Positions 31,739 to 36,222 of a stretch of 36,222 nt of DNA are shown here, piece after piece; within the stretch, counting starts at the first letter, position 1, and each line of letters begins with the position of its first letter. Origin of the DNA: Providencia sneebia DSM 19967 (GTDB lineage: Bacteria > Pseudomonadota > Gammaproteobacteria > Enterobacterales > Enterobacteriaceae); the NCBI RefSeq assembly GCF_000314895.2, contig NZ_CM001773.1, positions 2,870,327-2,906,548 of the forward strand. Direction: 5' to 3'. The notes beneath the pieces were generated by a model that worked only from the letters and a program-made list of their open reading frames with translations, was not told where the DNA came from and did no database searches. The position numbers and the translations under genes are program-made.

Positions 31739-32635
31739 TTAAAAGTTTTTACGTAAAGAAAATTCTGGAAAACTATGTTTTAAATACCCTAATAAATTTG
31801 AGTACAGCCGGTATAGCTCAGCCGACAAATTTTCCAAGCTAGCTTTAGCTTCAAATGAAGCTATATTTTGCTCTATTAACCTAGGAAGTAAATAATCAGA
31901 TTCAAATTGTGTATGATTAAAATCATAATACAAATAACAATTAGATATTTTATGTGTTATTCCCAAAATTTCATCCGTATACCTTTGTAATTCATCATCA
32001 TAAAAAACAGAACCAGAGTATCTGTTATTCAAATCATCCAATGCATCAATAAATGCTGAGAAAGCATAGTAGTACGTACCGGGTAAGCGTTCTATTAATA
32101 CCGACAGATATTCACACGACACCCCAGCATATTTATATATCATTTCTAGTTGATTTATATCTAATGAATGCCTATCAGCGCCAATATTATTTTGCGTTTG
32201 TGGAAAATATCTCCGAAATAATTCAGGATATTGATTTACTGTATCAGAGTAGATATCGTCATAAAAGAAAACATCAATATTAAATAAACTTAGTTTGTTT
32301 ATCTTTTTTATGTAATCAATAATTGCAACGTCTCTTTTTGATGCCGTCACAAAAATAAACTCGTCTATATCAAACTGTATTTCTTTTGATTTTTCTAAAT
32401 CACTATCAATTACATCAGTAGTAAACGAAGTTAAGTTATAGTTCTTACATTGAATAGCAATTTTATTGTTGCCATTTGACCTATAAACTATATCCACACC
32501 TTTCTGTTTCTGCCCTTTCCGTCCATAAATGGCAAAGCCTTGATTGTATTTAATTTCAAAATAGTCTTTAACAAAACATTCAAATTGATGATCATCTTTG
32601 AATCTAAGCGGTTCAAAATTATTATACGATGTCAC
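31739..32635 (-). CDS. Mrr-like restriction endonuclease-fold protein
   Basis: This appears to be a nuclease of the Mrr or related PD-(D/E)xK group. The N-terminal part has the family layout: [10 protein letters not shown] helix, [12 protein letters not shown] (catalytic Asp), then [10 protein letters not shown] (the QxK motif) and the strand [11 protein letters not shown]. The C-terminal 150 residues are helical and unrecognised. The GTG start at 32635 is preferred, with AAAAGG about ten bases before it; an ATG at 32719 would place 28 codons inside the opposite polymerase gene. The gene is AT-rich, on the opposite strand to the whole module, and interrupts the DUF2815-to-polymerase order. 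Defence or moron cargo is my inference. Confidence 0.75.
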   Translation of the reverse strand: MTSYNNFEPLRFKDDHQFECFVKDYFEIKYNQGFAIYGRKGQKQKGVDIVYRSNGNNKIAIQCKNYNLTSFTTDVIDSDLEKSKEIQFDIDEFIFVTASKRDVAIIDYIKKINKLSLFNIDVFFYDDIYSDTVNQYPELFRRYFPQTQNNIGADRHSLDINQLEMIYKYAGVSCEYLSVLIERLPGTYYYAFSAFIDALDDLNNRYSGSVFYDDELQRYTDEILGITHKISNCYLYYDFNHTQFESDYLLPRLIEQNIASFEAKASLENLSAELYRLYSNLLGYLKHSFPEFSLRKNF

Positions 32636-32653
32636 TATAAAATACCTTTTATT

Positions 32654-34711
32654 ATGAAAAACACACTCTGGCTCGACCTCGAAACTTTCAGTGAAAAGCC
32701 AATTAAATACGGTACGCATTCTTATGCGGAAACTGTTGAAATTATGCTTTTTGCTTGGGCGTTAAACAACAATTTAGTTCAAGTCTGGGATGTTACAGAT
32801 AAATCCCCTATGCCTACTGAATTAAAGCAAGCGTTAACAGACCCTAACACTATTATTTATGCACATAACAGCCATTTTGACCGCACGATGCTTAACCATA
32901 GCGGTATTAAAATTGGTGTTAGCCGTTGGCGAGATACCATGGTTCAAGCACTAGCGCACGGTTTACCCGGTGCTTTAGGGGCGTTATGTGAAGTGCTTGG
33001 TGTGCCTTTGGATAAAGCCAAAGATAAAGAAGGTAAAGCATTAATACAGTTATTCTGTAAGCCTCGCCCTAAAAACTCAGCATTACGTCGCGCCACTAGC
33101 AAAACTCATCCCGAAGAGTGGAAACGTTTTGTTGCTTACGCAGGGCTAGATATTGAAGCCATGCGTGAAGTGCATAAGCGTTTACCAAGTTGGAACTATC
33201 GCGACAATGAGTTAGAACATTGGCATCGTGACCAACGAATTAACGATCGCGGTGTGTGTATGGATATTCAACTCGCCACCGCGGCCATTGAAGCCGTTGA
33301 AATTGAGCAAAAGCGCTTAGCCAAACTTACCCAAGATTTGACAGATAATGAAGTACAAGCAGCAACACAGCGTGATGCTCTGCTACAACATATCTCTGCA
33401 GCTTTTGGTGTTGACCTGCCTGATATGCAAAAAAGTACATTAGAACGCCGTATCAATGATCCGGATATTCCTTTGCCTTTACGTGAGCTATTAGCTATTC
33501 GATTACAAGCCAGTACCACCAGCACCAGTAAATACAAAGCGTTAATGAATGGTGTAAGTTCAGATGGGCGTTTGCGTGGCACATTGCAATTTTGCGGCGC
33601 TTCTCGTACAGGCCGTTGGGCGGGTCGCTTGTTTCAACCGCAAAATTTACCAAGACCAACACTTGATCAAGACACCATTGATAACGGTATCGAAGCGTTA
33701 AAAGCAGGATGTGCAGACCTTATTTACGATGACATTATGCAATTAACTAGCTCGGCTTTACGCGGTTGCATTATGGCACCAGAGGGTAAAAAACTTGTCG
33801 TATCTGACCTTTCGAATATCGAGGGGCGAATGCTCGCTTGGTTAGCAGGTGAAGCATGGAAAATTACAGCATTTAGCGAGTTTGATAAGGGTATCGGTGC
33901 TGACCTCTATAAATTGGCCTATGCTCGAGCATTCAATATTAGACCTGAAGATGTTGATAAGCATATGCGCCAAATCGGTAAGGTAATGGAATTAGGCTTA
34001 GGATACGGCGGCGGTGTCGCAGCATTCTTAACATTCGCCCTCACCTATGGTCTCGATTTAGATGAACTCGCCGAAGCCGCTTTACCTAATATTCCGCCAA
34101 AAGTGAAAAACGATGCGCTTAGCTGGTATCAAAAATCCGTTGAAACCAAGAAAACATACGGCCTGAGTGAAACCGTGTTTATTACCTGCGATTCACTTAA
34201 ACGTATGTGGCGAAATGCTCATCCCGAAACAGTCTCTTTCTGGTACGAAATAGAAGATACCGTACGTCGGGCGATTGCATCACCAGGGATCACCTTTCCT
34301 TGCCGTAAACTTAAAGTTAGACGTGATAAAGCATGGTTACGTATCGTTTTACCTTCGGGGCGTGCAGTTTGTTACCCATCTCCACGTAATGATAACGGTC
34401 AAATCAGTTATATGGGCGTTAATCCTTATAGTCGCAAATGGCAACGGTTGAAAACCTACGGTGGGAAATTGGTGGAGAACGTAACCCAAGCGGCAGCACG
34501 TGATGTTCTCGCGGGTAACATGCCGACTATTGAAGACCACGGCTATGACATCGTGCTCACAGTGCATGATGAAGTGTTAACTGAAGCACCAGATAACTCC
34601 GCATTCAACCATGAACACTTATCTGAGTTACTCGCCACCAACCCCGAGTGGGCTTTAGACCTCCCGCTTAGTGCCGGGGGTTTTGAGGCTTATCATTATA
34701 GGAAGGATTAG
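32654..34711 (+). CDS. Phage-type family A DNA polymerase with 3'-5' exonuclease
   Basis: This replicative polymerase of phages and related elements has 685 residues and no 5' nuclease domain. The DnaQ-like exonuclease motifs are [10 protein letters not shown] (Exo I), [12 protein letters not shown] (Exo II) and YAGLDIEAM (Exo III). The polymerase part has [20 protein letters not shown], motif [17 protein letters not shown], motif [17 protein letters not shown] and motif [10 protein letters not shown]. All catalytic residues appear intact. The ATG at 32654 matches the family N-terminus; the frame is open further left, but that is the nuclease promoter and start region. No ribosome binding site is visible, perhaps because the upstream insertion displaced it. 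Confidence 0.93.
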   Translation: MKNTLWLDLETFSEKPIKYGTHSYAETVEIMLFAWALNNNLVQVWDVTDKSPMPTELKQALTDPNTIIYAHNSHFDRTMLNHSGIKIGVSRWRDTMVQALAHGLPGALGALCEVLGVPLDKAKDKEGKALIQLFCKPRPKNSALRRATSKTHPEEWKRFVAYAGLDIEAMREVHKRLPSWNYRDNELEHWHRDQRINDRGVCMDIQLATAAIEAVEIEQKRLAKLTQDLTDNEVQAATQRDALLQHISAAFGVDLPDMQKSTLERRINDPDIPLPLRELLAIRLQASTTSTSKYKALMNGVSSDGRLRGTLQFCGASRTGRWAGRLFQPQNLPRPTLDQDTIDNGIEALKAGCADLIYDDIMQLTSSALRGCIMAPEGKKLVVSDLSNIEGRMLAWLAGEAWKITAFSEFDKGIGADLYKLAYARAFNIRPEDVDKHMRQIGKVMELGLGYGGGVAAFLTFALTYGLDLDELAEAALPNIPPKVKNDALSWYQKSVETKKTYGLSETVFITCDSLKRMWRNAHPETVSFWYEIEDTVRRAIASPGITFPCRKLKVRRDKAWLRIVLPSGRAVCYPSPRNDNGQISYMGVNPYSRKWQRLKTYGGKLVENVTQAAARDVLAGNMPTIEDHGYDIVLTVHDEVLTEAPDNSAFNHEHLSELLATNPEWALDLPLSAGGFEAYHYRKD

Positions 34712-34772
34712 TTTTTATTTACAAGCATTGCCACTTTTTAAAAAACTAGTAGATTAGGAGATATCTTTAATT

Positions 34773-35516
34773 ATGCAAAATGGACAAATTATGAGTTTAA
34801 AGTACCCATATGAGTTATCAACATTCTCAGCTTTTATAGAAAAATGTGGCTTAACTCTAATATCTACAGAAATAAAAGGAAACGCTACGCGTTACAATCT
34901 TTCTGACGGAGTCATATTAAATCTATTTAGTACAGGGACAATACAATTACAAGGCAATTCGCTAGTAATACCTTATGTAGAAAAAACTATTGAAGATAAT
35001 TTAAACATTAATAGTAACACCCCCGAAATAGATACATGTAAAAAAATATTCATTGTTCATGGACATGATCATGCATCAAAAGAACAGTTAGAATTAATTT
35101 TACATAAACTCGGCTTAACTGAACAATTTATACTACAGAACACAGGAGGGTCAGGCTTAACTATCATCGAAGAATTAGAAAAAGAGATAGGTAAAAACCA
35201 AATTGGTACTCGCTTTGGTATAGTCCTTCTGACCCCTGATGATATTGGATATTCACAAAAAGATGGCGAAGAAGCTAAACAACCTCGCCCAAGACAAAAT
35301 GTAGTATTAGAAATGGGTATGCTACTCTCATCACTAGGTAGAGAAAATGTCGCAATTCTACAAAAACAACACTTAGAGCAGCCATCTGATGCAAATGGTA
35401 TTTTGTACTTACATTTTAATGATCATGTAAAAGAAACAGTTCCTCGACTAGCTCAACGATTGCAAAAGTCTGGATTTATAATTGACTCAGATAAAATTGC
35501 GTCAGCATCTTCATAG
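34773..35516 (+). CDS. TIR-like (predicted NAD-cleaving) protein with an N-terminal TBP-like domain
   Basis: The C-terminal domain (about 88–240) is the TIR-like fold of the PF10137/CAP12 type: KKIFIVHGHDHASKEQLEL, TGGSGLTIIEELEKEI, FGIVLLTPDDIG and PRQNVVLEMGML, the last holding the putative catalytic Glu. The family includes the NADase effectors of bacterial STING systems and other defence proteins. The N-terminal 75 residues (ATRYNLSDGVILNLFSTGTI, QLQGN) resemble the TBP-like domain often fused to it. Low GC, its own terminator and a position between polymerase and the ANR gene mark it as cargo. No cyclase or other partner is visible. An ATG at 34791 is an alternative start. Confidence 0.83.
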   Translation: MQNGQIMSLKYPYELSTFSAFIEKCGLTLISTEIKGNATRYNLSDGVILNLFSTGTIQLQGNSLVIPYVEKTIEDNLNINSNTPEIDTCKKIFIVHGHDHASKEQLELILHKLGLTEQFILQNTGGSGLTIIEELEKEIGKNQIGTRFGIVLLTPDDIGYSQKDGEEAKQPRPRQNVVLEMGMLLSSLGRENVAILQKQHLEQPSDANGILYLHFNDHVKETVPRLAQRLQKSGFIIDSDKIASASS

Positions 35517-35545
35517 ATTATCTTCATTAGTAAATATCTCATATT

Positions 35546-35578
35546 AAATATCCCCTAAATTTAGGGGATATTTTTATC
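35546..35578 (+). terminator. Perfect 28-bp palindrome terminator after the TIR-like gene
   Basis: Fourteen-base arms centred at 35559/35560 (core CCCCTAAATTTAGGGG) form an uninterrupted palindrome that runs into TTTTT. The site lies 30 bases after the TIR gene stop and 13 bases before the ANR gene start. It is a strong candidate for a Rho-independent terminator. Confidence 0.8.
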
Positions 35579-35590
35579 TTGGAAAAACAT

Positions 35591-35818
35591 ATGGCATTCA
35601 TAAACAACGATAGCCCGTTGTATTTCCGCGCGGCTCGGGATGCTATTCGTCTTGAGCAAGCGGGTAAATACTTCGAGGCGGCTACCGCTTGGTTACAAGC
35701 ACACCGACTTGCACGGACAAGGAACAATCAAATTTGGAGTGAACGCCGCTCTGATTTTTGCATGAAACAACTTAAACGCGAAATGTACAAAGGCACGAGT
35801 AATGAGCAAAGTACGTGA
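35591..35818 (+). CDS. ANR family (AggR-activated regulator type) small protein
   Basis: The 75-residue protein has the pattern of the ANR family: YFRAARDAIRLEQAGKYFEA, then ATAWLQAHRLARTRNNQIWS, then ERRSDFCMKQLKRE. Known ANR proteins dampen AraC-type virulence regulators; phage and plasmid members are mostly unstudied. The start at 35591 has GGA seven bases before it; the frame also opens with TTG at 35579. It overlaps the nuclease gene that follows by 17 bases, so the two are translationally coupled. Confidence 0.75.
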   Translation: MAFINNDSPLYFRAARDAIRLEQAGKYFEAATAWLQAHRLARTRNNQIWSERRSDFCMKQLKREMYKGTSNEQST

Positions 35819-36071
35819 AGATGTCATCGAAAGGCACTTGGTCAATGAAGTGAAAAAAGCAGGCGGTATCGCTTATAAATTTACTTCCCCCGGTCGTCGA
35901 GGCGTGCCTGATAGAATTGTACTTTTGCCAAATGGCAAAATCATTTTTGTTGAGTGTAAAGCCCCCGGTGAAAAGCCCCGCCCCGATCAGTTACGGGAAC
36001 ACGCGAGGCTTTTTGCATTAGGGTTTCATATTGTCGTTTTGGATAGTAAGGATTTGGGAGAAATATTATGA
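35802..36071 (+). CDS. VRR-NUC domain nuclease
   Basis: This is an 89-residue stand-alone VRR-NUC protein, the minimal phage form of a PD-(D/E)xK nuclease seen in replication modules beside SNF2-type helicases. The motifs are the Glu in EDVIERHLVNEVKKAGG, GVPDRIVLLPNGKIIFVECKAPGEKPRPDQ (catalytic Asp and ExK) and the hydrophobic end LGFHIVVLDS. It overlaps the ANR gene upstream and the next gene by four bases (ATGA), so the three form one operon. Confidence 0.92.
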   Translation: MSKVREDVIERHLVNEVKKAGGIAYKFTSPGRRGVPDRIVLLPNGKIIFVECKAPGEKPRPDQLREHARLFALGFHIVVLDSKDLGEIL

Positions 36072-36222
36072 AAATTTGCCCAATAATACCAGCTAACCCC
36101 GGTTGGTGGTATGTAGAAAAACCTAGTAAAGATTACCATCCCATTATTGCTTGGGAATTGCGTAAAAGCGAGTCTTTTAATGAGTATTCATATATTCCGG
36201 TGTACCCATGTCTTCCTGATAA
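36068..36222 (+). CDS. Phage-type hypothetical protein, 3' end outside the window
   Basis: The frame opens at an ATG overlapping the VRR-NUC stop (ATGA) and is open for 51 codons to the window edge. It reads MKICPIIPANPGWWYVEKPS, then further aromatic-rich sequence including IIAWELRKSESFNEYSYIPVY. I do not recognise a domain. Tight coupling and matching composition support it as a real gene of the module. Confidence 0.65.
   Translation, partial: MKICPIIPANPGWWYVEKPSKDYHPIIAWELRKSESFNEYSYIPVYPCLPD

Noticed and set aside
32540..32653. Longer N-terminus for the DNA polymerase
   Set aside because: The 38 extra codons read [15 protein letters not shown] and similar low-quality sequence antisense to the nuclease gene; the family N-terminus starts at [12 protein letters not shown].
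32636..32719. ATG start for the Mrr-like nuclease inside the polymerase gene
   Set aside because: It would give 28 residues encoded antisense to the conserved exonuclease motif; the GTG at 32635 has its own ribosome binding sequence.

Overview
The window reads as an AT-rich enterobacterial chromosome of the Morganellaceae, most likely Providencia or a close relative. This rests on core proteins that align almost end to end with E. coli orthologues from the pepB–isc–suhB–glyA–hmp–glnB–glr–purL–mltF–tadA neighbourhood. It also rests on Proteus/Providencia-type departures, such as a two-domain NAD synthetase next to glnB. I had no database access, so the genus is an inference.

Layout. 1–7.4 kb: the start of a short SseB-like gene, pepB, the HNH protein gene yajD, iscS, iscR and trmJ, with suhB divergent, then the transporter gene hcaT. 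The isc operon is reduced to iscR-iscS: iscU, iscA, hscB, hscA, fdx and iscX are absent from the place where they normally stand, and IscS itself lacks its C-terminal tail. 7.4–15 kb: glyA with a PurR operator; a three-gene beta-glucoside PTS operon (LicT/BglG antiterminator, EIIBCA permease, 6-phospho-beta-glucosidase) with two RAT/terminator switches; and hmp with an NsrR operator. 15–21.7 kb: glrK-qseG-glrR-nadE-glnB, preceded by a 0.9-kb intergenic region that carries a GlmY-like small RNA, a sigma-54 promoter and three GlrR operators. 21.7–29.5 kb: purL with a PurR operator and a single-base frameshift, mltF, tadA, leuE, and a small unrecognised repeat protein.

29.5–36.2 kb: the left part of a phage-like replication module, from a LexA-controlled dinI-like gene onward. 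dinI runs directly into a DUF2800 gene that has lost its 5' half. Then come a DUF2815 gene, a family A DNA polymerase gene, an ANR-type regulator, a VRR-NUC nuclease and a partial gene at the window edge. Two AT-rich genes that do not belong to the replication core sit on either side of the polymerase. One is a reverse-strand Mrr-like nuclease; the other is a TIR-like (predicted NAD-cleaving) protein with its own perfect-palindrome terminator. They look like defence or moron cargo and are the best candidates here for an undescribed system.

How the parts work together. The GlrK/QseG/GlrR proteins and the GlmY locus form one regulatory circuit, which in E. coli sets amino-sugar synthesis through GlmS. 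glyA and purL share PurR control for purine and one-carbon supply. IscR and IscS remain as regulator and sulphur donor without the local scaffold. The phage-like block would be switched on by DNA damage through the LexA sites.
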